Shown: one piece after another, positions 39,156-46,584 of the stretch
Numbering within the stretch: the first letter of the stretch is position 1
How the letters are laid out: each line of letters opens with the position of its first letter
DNA from: Clostridiales bacterium
GTDB lineage: Bacteria > Bacillota > Clostridia > Christensenellales > Aristaeellaceae
Direction: 5' to 3'
DNA length: 48,357 nt
Assembly (NCBI GenBank): GCA_012728815.1
Contig: JAAYEI010000031.1
Span: 1 to 48,357 of the forward strand
Position numbers and translations under genes: made by a program
The notes under the pieces: model-generated
Seen by the model: only the letters and a program-made list of their open reading frames with translations
What the model was told of the DNA's origin: nothing
Database searches by the model: none

Positions 39156-40597
39156 GCTGTGCCTCCTCTTTCAATGCTGCCAGTCAGCACCTGGCTGTGC
39201 CCGCCCAGCTTGGTCATGTCCTGCAGGTCTTGGCCCAGCTCCTCCGCCAGGATTTCCATCACGCGGGTGGAGCAAAAGCCGCCCTGGCAGCGCCCCATGC
39301 CCGCACGGGTGCGGCGTTTGACGCCGTCCAGGCTGGTGGCGCCCACGCCCCGGCGGATGGCGCGGCGCACCTCGGCCTCGGTGACCTGCTCGCAGCGGCA
39401 GACGATGCGCCCGTAATCCGGGTCATCCCGGTAGGCGGCGCGGCGCTCTGACGCGTTCATGGCGTTGAAGGCCTTGGGCAGCGGGGTGGGCGGGATAAAG
39501 CGCAGGTTCTTCCCCAGCTTCAGGTAGTAGGCCACCCAGTCGCCCAGCTCCTCGCCGATGGCGGGGGCGGCGGTCAGCCCCGGGCTTTCTATGCCGATGG
39601 CCTCATAGGCGCCTGCCGGGGCGCCCTCCACCTCACCGATGATGAAATCCCCGCCCACCTCATGCGCGCGGATGCCCGAGAAGGTGGTGATGACCTGCCG
39701 CAGGTTGACGTCCGGATAGGTCAGCTTCACCTTGTCCAGCACATCCTTGAGGCCATCCCGGGTGGTAGCGGTGTCCAGGCCGTCGTCAATGTCCTCCGCC
39801 GTGGGGCCCAGCAGCAGGTTGCCGTGGGTGGTGGGGGTGACCAGCACCCCCTTGCCCATGTGGGTGGGCACCTGGAAGAGGGTGCGGTTGAACAGCAGCG
39901 GCTGGCTGCGGTCCAGCAGGTAGTACTGGCCCCGCCTGTGGACAATCCGCACCTTGCGGGTGGAAATCTGGTTGTGCAGCTCCCCCGCCTGGGCGCCCGC
40001 GCAGTTGATGATGGCGCGGGCCCGGCGCTTGCCCTGGCTGGTGGTGACCTCCCAATGGTCTTCATGGTGCTGGAGCGCCAGCGCGGCCTCGCCCAGCAGA
40101 AAGTCCACCCCGTTCTCCTTCGCGGCGTCCGCCAGGGCATGGGTGAGCTCATAGGGGCTGACCAGGCCGGATTCAGGCACCAGCAGGGCCAGCAGCACCT
40201 GGGGGTTGACATGGGGCTCCAGGGCCAGGATCTCTTCCCGCTCAATCAGCCGACAACCTTCCACGCCGTTGACCAGCGCGTTGTCATACAGGCCCTGCAG
40301 GGTCTTCTGATCCCCCTCCTGAAAGCCCAACACCAGCGCGCCGGGCTGACCATAGGGCACGCCCAGCTCCTGGCAGTAGCGCCGCATCATCCTGGCGCCC
40401 TTGACGTTCAGCCTGGCCTTTTCAGTGCCGGCCTTGGCGTCATAGCCAGCGTGCACGATGCCGCTGTTGGCCTTGCTGGCCCCCTCGGACACATCGTGGG
40501 CCCGGTCCAGCACAGCAAAGCGCCCCGCGTAGCGGGACAGCCTTTGCGCCACAGCGCAGCCGATAACCCCTGCGCCGATGATGAGGATGTCGTACAT
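39152..40597 (-). CDS. GlpA/LhgO-like FAD dehydrogenase with C-terminal BFD-like [2Fe-2S] domain
   Basis: A 481-residue protein. The N-terminal DAO-fold starts with ILIIGAGVIGCAVAQRLSRY, and GGDFIIGEVEGAPAGAYEAIGIESPG is the flavin-closing region in outline. Residues ~400-460 are a BFD-like iron-sulfur module with CRC (VCRCEQVTEAEV) and CQGGFC, four cysteines in all. Such fusions are usually annotated glycerol-3-phosphate dehydrogenase subunit A-like, but 2-hydroxyacid oxidation is also known in the fold; no glycerol genes adjoin. The ATG at 40597 has GAGGGGG upstream; the frame extends further without resemblance. It leads a three- or four-gene operon. Confidence 0.88.
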   Translation of the reverse strand: MYDILIIGAGVIGCAVAQRLSRYAGRFAVLDRAHDVSEGASKANSGIVHAGYDAKAGTEKARLNVKGARMMRRYCQELGVPYGQPGALVLGFQEGDQKTLQGLYDNALVNGVEGCRLIEREEILALEPHVNPQVLLALLVPESGLVSPYELTHALADAAKENGVDFLLGEAALALQHHEDHWEVTTSQGKRRARAIINCAGAQAGELHNQISTRKVRIVHRRGQYYLLDRSQPLLFNRTLFQVPTHMGKGVLVTPTTHGNLLLGPTAEDIDDGLDTATTRDGLKDVLDKVKLTYPDVNLRQVITTFSGIRAHEVGGDFIIGEVEGAPAGAYEAIGIESPGLTAAPAIGEELGDWVAYYLKLGKNLRFIPPTPLPKAFNAMNASERRAAYRDDPDYGRIVCRCEQVTEAEVRRAIRRGVGATSLDGVKRRTRAGMGRCQGGFCSTRVMEILAEELGQDLQDMTKLGGHSQVLTGSIERGGTA

Positions 40598-40640
40598 GCA
40601 GCCCCCTCTTGCCTGTATTGCGCGGAAAATCCGCCCGTTT

Positions 40641-40669
40641 ATTGTAGCACGGGCCGGGACTCCCGTCCA
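40641..40669 (-). promoter_or_regulatory. Promoter of the flavoprotein operon
   Basis: On the - strand, TGGACG (40664-40669), a 17-bp spacer and TACAAT (40641-40646). Confidence 0.6.
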
Positions 40670-40728
40670 TGCCGGGCGACCTGTCCGGCGGCTGCCGGCA
40701 GATTTATTAAAATTGTGTTGATTGCCTC

Positions 40729-40757
40729 TTGACACCGTAATAATTATGTAATATATT
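40729..40757 (+). promoter_or_regulatory. Strong sigma-A promoter of the cell-wall-binding protein
   Basis: A perfect TTGACA (40729-40734), a 17-bp spacer and TATATT (40752-40757), within an AT-rich stretch. Start near 40764. Confidence 0.85.
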
Positions 40758-40796
40758 GTGCTCAAGCACAGAATGGACCGACCACAGGAGGTGCCC

Positions 40797-42071
40797 ATGA
40801 ACAAACTGATGGCGCGCGCCGCTGCCCTGTTGCTGGCGATGCTGATCCTTGCCGGCACAACCCCAGCCCTGGCCAAAAGCTACACTGGCACCGTGAACAA
40901 GGACAAGGTGTTTTTCCGCTCCCGCGCCAACACCTCCAGCGTCTGGCACGCGCAGCTGAACCGGGGCACCAAGGTCACCGTGACCGGCGTCCGGGGCGAT
41001 TTTTACGCGGTGGAATATGACAAAAAGAACGGCTACATCATGCGCAGCCTGGTGGATTTGCCCAGCTCCGCCCTGCGGGGCCTGGGCGTGGAGGGAAAGA
41101 CCAGCCAGGCCAGCAAATATGACAAGGTGACCAGCATCTCCGGCCTGGGCGCCGCCCCGGCCGCCACCCGCAAGGGTTCCAGCGGCGACGCGGTGGAGAA
41201 GCTGCAGCGCGCGCTGCAGATCAAGGGCTTTTTGAAAGGCCGCGTGGATGGCATTTATGGCGAGCAGACCGCGAGCGCGGTGAGCGCCTTCCAGAAAGCC
41301 GCCGGGCTGTCCCAGACCGGGTCGGCCAACAGCGCCACCATCAACAGCCTGTTTGGCAAGGGCGGCGGCAGCAGCAACCAGTCGGTGAGCATCAAGGACG
41401 ACCCGGGCATGAAGGGCATCACCGACATCTCAAAGATCACAGTGCCCCGGGGAACCCGGCCGGGCGACAGCGGGCAGCATGTGCGCGCGCTGCAGCAGGC
41501 GCTGAAGCTGAAAGGCTATTACAAGGCGGCGGTGGATTCCTCCTATGGCGACCTGACCACGGATGCGGTGAAGCGTTTCCAGCGCGCCCACAAGCTGACC
41601 GCCGACGGCATCGCCGGCAATGGCACCCTCCGCGCGCTGTTTGGCCGCAACGCCGGGGAGGCTGCCTACACCACCCAGCGGCTGGACTGGAAGCGTTCCA
41701 GCGGCACCATCCCGCAATTTGCCAGCTTCACCATCAAGGATGTGTCCAGCGGCCTCACCTTCCAGGCCCGGCGCTGGAGCGGCAGCAACCACCTGGACGC
41801 GGAGCCCCTGACCAAGAAGGACGCCCAGACCCTGAAGAAAATTGCCGGCGGGGCCTATTCCTGGGCACGGCGCGCCATCCTGGTGCGCTACAACGGCAAG
41901 GTGTACGCGGCCTCCATGAACACCATGCCCCATGACCAGGAGACCATCAAAGACAACAACTATGACGGGCACTTCTGCATCCATTTCTACAACTCCAAAA
42001 CCCACGGCACCAACCGCACGGACACCGCCCATCAAAACGCGGTGACCCGGGCGATGAAGGCCAGCTGGTAA
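40797..42071 (+). CDS. Exported protein with SH3-like and two peptidoglycan-binding domains
   Basis: A 424-residue protein. Signal peptide 1-25 (TPALA site); SH3-like domain ~28-75 (VFFRSRANTSSVWHAQL...GYIMRSL); two PG_binding_1 repeats at ~120-180 and ~220-285, each with the VEKLQRALQIKGF or VRALQQALKLKGY start and a D-G-x-x-G-x-x-T core. The last ~130 residues hold a conserved-looking block with GHFCIHFYNSKTHG, seen in other clostridial cell-wall proteins; it may be catalytic but its activity is unknown. AGGAGG precedes the ATG at 40797, ruling out a start at 40758 inside the promoter. It has a near-consensus promoter, so expression should be high. Confidence 0.88.
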   Translation: MNKLMARAAALLLAMLILAGTTPALAKSYTGTVNKDKVFFRSRANTSSVWHAQLNRGTKVTVTGVRGDFYAVEYDKKNGYIMRSLVDLPSSALRGLGVEGKTSQASKYDKVTSISGLGAAPAATRKGSSGDAVEKLQRALQIKGFLKGRVDGIYGEQTASAVSAFQKAAGLSQTGSANSATINSLFGKGGGSSNQSVSIKDDPGMKGITDISKITVPRGTRPGDSGQHVRALQQALKLKGYYKAAVDSSYGDLTTDAVKRFQRAHKLTADGIAGNGTLRALFGRNAGEAAYTTQRLDWKRSSGTIPQFASFTIKDVSSGLTFQARRWSGSNHLDAEPLTKKDAQTLKKIAGGAYSWARRAILVRYNGKVYAASMNTMPHDQETIKDNNYDGHFCIHFYNSKTHGTNRTDTAHQNAVTRAMKASW

Positions 42072-42102
42072 GCCAGCGCCACGAAGAAGCACAAAGATTT
42101 GG

Positions 42103-42126
42103 GGGGACCGCCGCGGCGGTCCCCTC
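42103..42126 (+). terminator. Hairpin after the peptidoglycan-binding gene
   Basis: GGGGACCGCC (42103-42112) and GGCGGTCCCC (42115-42124); the T-tract behind it is broken, so termination may be partial. Confidence 0.65.
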
Positions 42127-42175
42127 TGATTATTCACAATCAACCACAGGACATCATCACTGGGCGCAGGCCAGG

Positions 42176-43288
42176 TTATCCACGCCCGTCAAAGCCCTCC
42201 GCCTCCACCTGGAGGGGGAAGGTCATCAGGCCCCGGTCACGCTGGGAGCGGTAGATGGCGGTGAACAGCTCCACCGTGCGCCGACCGTCCTCCAGAGTGA
42301 TCTGCGGCGCGCGGCCTTCCCGGATGGCGTCCAGAAAGTCCTGCAGCTGCAGCTGGTGGTAGTGGTGAACGCTGTCCACCTCCTCAAAGTGGGCCCGGTC
42401 CTGGGCCTGGTAGTCCGCCAGGCGGTCTTCCTCACCCTGGATGGTCCACAAATCGTTCACCGGCGCCTGCGCGATGCCGGACACCCCGGCGATGAACATG
42501 GCCCCGCCGTCTGTCTGCACGCCTACGGAGGCGCCGTTGTAGCCATGCACGCGCACCTTGCCAAACAAGGCGGGGTGCTGCGCGTTGCTCACCACGATGT
42601 TGCCCAGCGCCCCGGAGCGAAAGCGCAGGATGGCGATGGCCGTGTCCTCCACCTCCAGCTGCGGGTGGTTGAGGCGGTCCCAGAAGCCATACAGCTCCTT
42701 CACCTCCCCCAGGTACCACAGCAGCAGGTCCAGCTGGTGGGGCGCCTGGTTGACCAGCACGCCGCCCCCCTCCCCCGCCCAGGTGCCCCGCCAGGGGTCC
42801 ATCCGGTAGTAGTCCATGTCCCGCCAGCCCAGCATGTTGACCGTGCCCAGCACCGGCTGCCCCAGCTTGCCCTGCAGGATGGCTTCCTTTATCCGCTGGG
42901 CCGGGCGGTAAAAGCGCCGCTGGCTGATGGTGGTGCCGGTGACCCCCGCCGCCCTGGCCGCCTGGATGATGGCATCACAATCCTTCAGGCTGGCCGCCAG
43001 CGGCTTTTCCACCGCGATGTGCAGCCCCAGCCGGGCGGCCTCCACCGCGTGACGGGCGTGGGCGGGGTGGGGGCTGCAGATGCTGACCACCTGGGCGCCG
43101 GTGTGGTGCACCAGCTCCTCCAGGCTGTCAAAGCCGGGCACGCCAAAGCGCTTGCCAAAGGCAGCCCCGCGGCCGGGCCGGGTGCCCACCGCGCCCACAA
43201 ACTGGCTGCCGGGCAGGCGCTGGAAGCAGGCCGCGTGAATCGCCCCCACCTTGCCGCAGCCCAGCACGGCGGTTTTCAGCTTAGCCAT
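42176..43288 (-). CDS. Gfo/Idh/MocA-family oxidoreductase
   Basis: A 370-residue NAD(P)-dependent oxidoreductase. The N-terminal Rossmann fold has VLGCGKVGAIHA, the conserved VEKPLA (residues ~95-100) carries the catalytic Lys, and the C-terminal part has NQAPHQLDLLLWYLG with the active-site His. These enzymes oxidise or reduce sugars, inositols or related cyclic compounds; the substrate cannot be assigned. It overlaps the zinc dehydrogenase by eight bases, so both likely act on one polyol or sugar. The ATG at 43288 has GGA nine bases upstream; one at 43297 is a possible alternative. Confidence 0.88.
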   Translation of the reverse strand: MAKLKTAVLGCGKVGAIHAACFQRLPGSQFVGAVGTRPGRGAAFGKRFGVPGFDSLEELVHHTGAQVVSICSPHPAHARHAVEAARLGLHIAVEKPLAASLKDCDAIIQAARAAGVTGTTISQRRFYRPAQRIKEAILQGKLGQPVLGTVNMLGWRDMDYYRMDPWRGTWAGEGGGVLVNQAPHQLDLLLWYLGEVKELYGFWDRLNHPQLEVEDTAIAILRFRSGALGNIVVSNAQHPALFGKVRVHGYNGASVGVQTDGGAMFIAGVSGIAQAPVNDLWTIQGEEDRLADYQAQDRAHFEEVDSVHHYHQLQLQDFLDAIREGRAPQITLEDGRRTVELFTAIYRSQRDRGLMTFPLQVEAEGFDGRG

Positions 43289-44333
43289 CGCTGTCATCCA
43301 TCAACAGCATAATCTTGGTAAGGCCTTCCTCGCCCCGGTATACCTTTTGGATCCACTGGTTGCCCTCACGCAGCGGAACAGCCTTTGAAATCAAGCTGTC
43401 CACCTCCACCGCGCCCGAGGCAATCAGCTCCAGGCAGCGGCCGTATTCCCCCGCGCAGGAGCAGCTGCCAAAGAGGCTGAGCTCCCTTGTGACCACCGCC
43501 TGCAGGGGGAAGGGCACCTCCGGGGCGATGTTGCCCACCAGCACCGCCTGCCCGCCCAGGCGCAGCGCCATGAGGCAGAGGTTCAGGGTGTCACCGATGC
43601 CGGTGCAGTCAAGCGCCACATGCGGGCCCTGGCCATCCGGGGAGGCGGCGCGCACCTGCTTGATGAGCTCAGGCGCCGTTGCCTGGAAGGCCGCGGACGC
43701 GCCCAGGCCGCGGGCCTTCTCCAGTTTGCCTTCATCCAGGTCCACCACCGTGATGGGCCCGGCGCCCATGGCCTTCACCACCTGCAGGGTGAGCATGCCA
43801 ATGGTGCCCACCCCGGCAATCAGCACGCTGTCCCCCGGGCCGATGGGGGTGCGGGTGGCCGCGTGGTAGGCGATGGCCAGGGGCTCCACCATGGCGGCCT
43901 GGCGGTAGCTGACCGTGTCCGGCAGGCGGTAGAGGATGTAGGAAGGCACGGCCACATACTCCGCGAAGGCGCCGTGGCGGCGGTATTCACCCGTGCTGAC
44001 GCCCAGCACCTGGCGGCTGGCGCAGAGGTTGATCCGCCCGGCCCTGCAGTTCTCGCAGGCGTTGCAGTAGACGGTGGAATCAAAGGTGACCCTGTCCCCC
44101 ACTTTGAAATCCTGCACACCCGGGCCCAGCGCCGCGATCTGCCCGGCCGCCTCATGCCCCATGATGAGGGGCGGTTGGCGCCTTTTGGTGGAGCCATCCA
44201 TGCCGTGCACATCGCTGCCGCAGACCGCGCAGGCCTTGACGCGCACCAGCACCTCGCCAGGCCCTGGCATCGGCCTGGGCCAGTCGCGGTACACAAAGCC
44301 GCCGTATTCCTCCATCACCAGGGCTTTCATCAT
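43281..44333 (-). CDS. Zinc-dependent medium-chain dehydrogenase (polyol/threonine dehydrogenase type)
   Basis: A 350-residue MDR-family protein. Catalytic zinc ligands are in CAVCGSDVHG and GHEAAG; the structural zinc has C-x2-C-x2-C-x7-C (CNACENCRAGRINLC). The NAD site is IAGVGTIGMLTLQ, with Asp in VVDLDEGKL pointing to NAD over NADP. The nearest named families are sorbitol, galactitol and threonine dehydrogenases. AAGGAGC precedes paired ATGs at 44333 and 44330. A small hairpin GCCCGGC/GCCGGGC (44349-44365) lies in the leader. First gene of a two-gene operon. Confidence 0.9.
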   Translation of the reverse strand: MMKALVMEEYGGFVYRDWPRPMPGPGEVLVRVKACAVCGSDVHGMDGSTKRRQPPLIMGHEAAGQIAALGPGVQDFKVGDRVTFDSTVYCNACENCRAGRINLCASRQVLGVSTGEYRRHGAFAEYVAVPSYILYRLPDTVSYRQAAMVEPLAIAYHAATRTPIGPGDSVLIAGVGTIGMLTLQVVKAMGAGPITVVDLDEGKLEKARGLGASAAFQATAPELIKQVRAASPDGQGPHVALDCTGIGDTLNLCLMALRLGGQAVLVGNIAPEVPFPLQAVVTRELSLFGSCSCAGEYGRCLELIASGAVEVDSLISKAVPLREGNQWIQKVYRGEEGLTKIMLLMDDSDG

Positions 44334-44391
44334 GGCTTGCTCCTTACTGCCCGGCAAGGCCGGGCATACAATATTGGCTTGTGACGGATTT

Positions 44392-44421
44392 ATCTTAGCA
44401 CCGCGCAAAAGCAGGCGTCAA
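44392..44421 (-). promoter_or_regulatory. Promoter of the dehydrogenase operon
   Basis: On the - strand, TTGACG (44416-44421), an 18-bp spacer and TAAGAT (44392-44397). Confidence 0.7.
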
Positions 44422-44532
44422 GGCGGGTAGGCCCAGGGTGCAAGCGGAGGGAATCCAAGGCGGAAAATGGCTGTGTGGCGTGGGGATTTTGCGCGCACCT
44501 ATGGAAAGAAAGGACAAAACAGCACATTTTGC

Positions 44533-44561
44533 TTGACGCGGCCCTGCCTGCCCCTTATACT
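44533..44561 (+). promoter_or_regulatory. Promoter of the exporter leader and operon
   Basis: TTGACG (44533-44538), a 17-bp spacer and TATACT (44556-44561). Start near 44568, leaving a ~157-base leader before the first exporter gene. Confidence 0.8.
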
Positions 44562-44593
44562 ACCTGCGGAATGCATTGAAAGGAGGCCGCGGC

Positions 44594-44668
44594 ATGCTCA
44601 GGACCAACCGCGTGTGGGGATTGATTGGCAAACTGGCGCCATGGCACGGCCGGCTTTTCTTGCGCTGA
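44594..44668 (+). CDS. Short leader ORF (24 codons) before the ABC exporter
   Basis: ATG at 44594 follows AAAGGAGG (44578-44585 region) at ideal spacing, one of the best ribosome sites in the window, just downstream of a near-consensus promoter. The 24-residue product, MLRTNRVWGLIGKLAPWHGR followed by LFLR, is basic with two Trp and resembles nothing I know. Its TGA (44666-44668) lies inside a segment that can pair with the left arm of the hairpin just before the exporter gene. The position recalls BmrB, the leader peptide of Bacillus bmrCD, whose translation under antibiotic stress sets exporter transcription. That comparison is inference. Confidence 0.55.
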   Translation: MLRTNRVWGLIGKLAPWHGRLFLR

Positions 44669-44691
44669 GCTCGATTTCAGCAGAATAGGTG

Positions 44692-44724
44692 GCTCTTGCA
44701 TGGCGGCGTGCGGGAGCTGTTTTT
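44692..44724 (+). promoter_or_regulatory. Attenuator-like hairpin sequestering the exporter ribosome site
   Basis: GCTCTTGCA (44692-44700) pairs with TGCGGGAGC (44709-44717, two G-U pairs) across an eight-base loop, followed by TGTTTTT ending directly at the ATG at 44725. The right arm contains the exporter's GGGAG ribosome site. An alternative pairing of the left arm with TGCGCTGAGC (44661-44670), at the leader-ORF stop, would dissolve it. Confidence 0.55.
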
Positions 44725-46584
44725 ATGTTGAGGGATGACGGGAGTTTTATGAAGAAACGCAACCAAAAGCTGTTGATGAGCCTGCTGAAGGACAACGCGC
44801 GCTATTTTCTGGGCGCAGCCGCGTTGGCCATCCTGAGCGTCTACCTGGGTTTCATGACCCCGGCCGTGCTGGCTGAGGTGCTGGACAACTACCTGCAGGG
44901 GCTGCCTTCCCGCCTGCCAGGCGTGGTGGCCGGTTGGGTGGAGGGCCTGGGCGGCCGTGATTACATGCGCGCCAACCTGTGGATCCCCGGGCTTGCGCTG
45001 GTGCTGATCAGCGTATTCAGCGGCGCCTGCAACTTCTTGAAGGGCCGCTGGACCGCCATTGGCTCGGAGCGCTCCGCCAGGCGGCTGCGCAACCAGCTCT
45101 ACGCGCATTTGCAGGAGCTGCCCTTCAGCTATCACTCCAGCACCCCCACCGGTGACCTGGTGCAGCGCTGCACCTCGGACGTGGACACGGTGCGCCGCTT
45201 CTTTGCCATGCAGCTGCTGAGCATCGTGGACGCGGTGATGATGGTCGGCATCGCGCTGGCGCTGCTGATTCCCATCTCGCTGAAGATCACCATGGTGAGC
45301 CTGGTGATGATGCCAGCGCTCTTCCTGTTCGCCTGGCAGTTTTTCAAGCTGATCATCAAGGCCTTCCGCACGGCGGATGAGGCGGACGGTCACCAGACCA
45401 CCGTCATCCAGGAGAACCTGACCGGGGTGCGCGTCGTGCGCGCCTTCGGCCAGGCGCAGCGCGAGATTGAAAAGTTTTCCGCCGTGTCCAGGGACACCCG
45501 CGACAAATACCTGAAGCTGACCTGGCTGGACGCCATCTACTGGTCCAGCGGCGACCTGATGGGCATGGCCCAGTCCCTGCTTACGCTGCTGTTCTGCCTG
45601 GCGGAGGCCCGCGCGGGGCGCATCAGCGTGGGCGATGTGGTGGTGTTCACCAGTTACATTGGCATGCTGATCTGGCCGGTGCGCAACATGGGCCGCATCC
45701 TCTCCCAGGGCGGGCGCACCATGGTGGCGCTGGAGCGCATTGACGAAATCCTGCGCCAGAAAAAGGAGCAGGACCAGGCGGAGGCCAGTACGCCGGACCT
45801 GAAGGGCGACATCGTGTTTGAGGACGTCACCTTCCGCTATGAGGGCGGGGAGGATGTGCTCAGCGGGCTGTCCCTCACCATCAAAGCCGGGCAGACCGTG
45901 GCCTTCCTGGGGGCGACAGGCGCGGGCAAATCCACCATCGCGCTGCTGCTGCAGCGCCTGTACGCGCCGCAGAAGGGCCGCATCACCATCTCGGGCACGG
46001 ACATCGCCACCATGGCGCGCAAGCACCTGCGAAGCCGAGTGGGCCTGGTGCTGCAGGAGCCCTTCCTGTACAGCAAGACCATCTATGACAACCTGCGCAT
46101 GGCCGCGCCCAAGGCCAGCCGCGAGCAGGTGGAGGCCGCAGCCCAGGATGCCCAGGCGCTGGAGTTCATCGAGCAGGCCGAACAGGGCTGGCAGACCATG
46201 GTGGGCGAGCGCGGGGTGACCCTGTCCGGCGGGCAGAAGCAGCGTGCCGCCATCGCCCGCACCCTGCTCAAGGACAATGACATCCTGATCTTTGACGATT
46301 CCCTCTCGGCCGTGGACACCACCACGGACGCGCGCATCCGCGAGGCGCTGCGCCGGCGCAGCCACGGGGTGACCACCATCATCATCAGCCACCGCATCCT
46401 GACCCTGAGCCAGGCCGATGTCATCTATGTGCTGGAGAACGGCCGCATCAGCGACAAGGGCAGCCATGAGGAGTTGATCGCAAGGCCGGGGCTTTACCAG
46501 CGCATCCACTTCATCCAGTCAGGGCTGGAGGACGAGTTCCTCCTGCAGGCCCAGGACCAAGCCCAGGAGGCCATGTATGAGTGA
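44725..46584 (+). CDS. ABC exporter half-transporter 1 (degenerate ATP site)
   Basis: A 619-residue fused membrane/ATPase protein. Six membrane segments lie in residues ~20-315 (type IV exporter fold). In the ATPase half, GATGAGKST (Walker A) is near residue 395, the signature LSGGQKQ is canonical, and Walker B reads ILIFDDS near 525, with Asp where the catalytic Glu should be. Asp here is typical of the degenerate-site partner in heterodimeric multidrug exporters (BmrC, TM287). The ATG at 44725 has GGGAG eight bases upstream; ATG 44749 is too close to its own site, and GTG 44689 lies before the hairpin. It overlaps the second subunit by eight bases. Confidence 0.88.
   Translation: MLRDDGSFMKKRNQKLLMSLLKDNARYFLGAAALAILSVYLGFMTPAVLAEVLDNYLQGLPSRLPGVVAGWVEGLGGRDYMRANLWIPGLALVLISVFSGACNFLKGRWTAIGSERSARRLRNQLYAHLQELPFSYHSSTPTGDLVQRCTSDVDTVRRFFAMQLLSIVDAVMMVGIALALLIPISLKITMVSLVMMPALFLFAWQFFKLIIKAFRTADEADGHQTTVIQENLTGVRVVRAFGQAQREIEKFSAVSRDTRDKYLKLTWLDAIYWSSGDLMGMAQSLLTLLFCLAEARAGRISVGDVVVFTSYIGMLIWPVRNMGRILSQGGRTMVALERIDEILRQKKEQDQAEASTPDLKGDIVFEDVTFRYEGGEDVLSGLSLTIKAGQTVAFLGATGAGKSTIALLLQRLYAPQKGRITISGTDIATMARKHLRSRVGLVLQEPFLYSKTIYDNLRMAAPKASREQVEAAAQDAQALEFIEQAEQGWQTMVGERGVTLSGGQKQRAAIARTLLKDNDILIFDDSLSAVDTTTDARIREALRRRSHGVTTIIISHRILTLSQADVIYVLENGRISDKGSHEELIARPGLYQRIHFIQSGLEDEFLLQAQDQAQEAMYE

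Noticed and set aside
40758-40796. Upstream ATG for the peptidoglycan-binding protein
   Set aside because: It lies at the promoter -10/start site; the ATG at 40797 has AGGAGG and begins a signal peptide.
44689-44724. GTG start for exporter subunit 1 at 44689
   Set aside because: It lacks a ribosome site and would encode the attenuator hairpin; the ATG at 44725 has GGGAG at eight bases.
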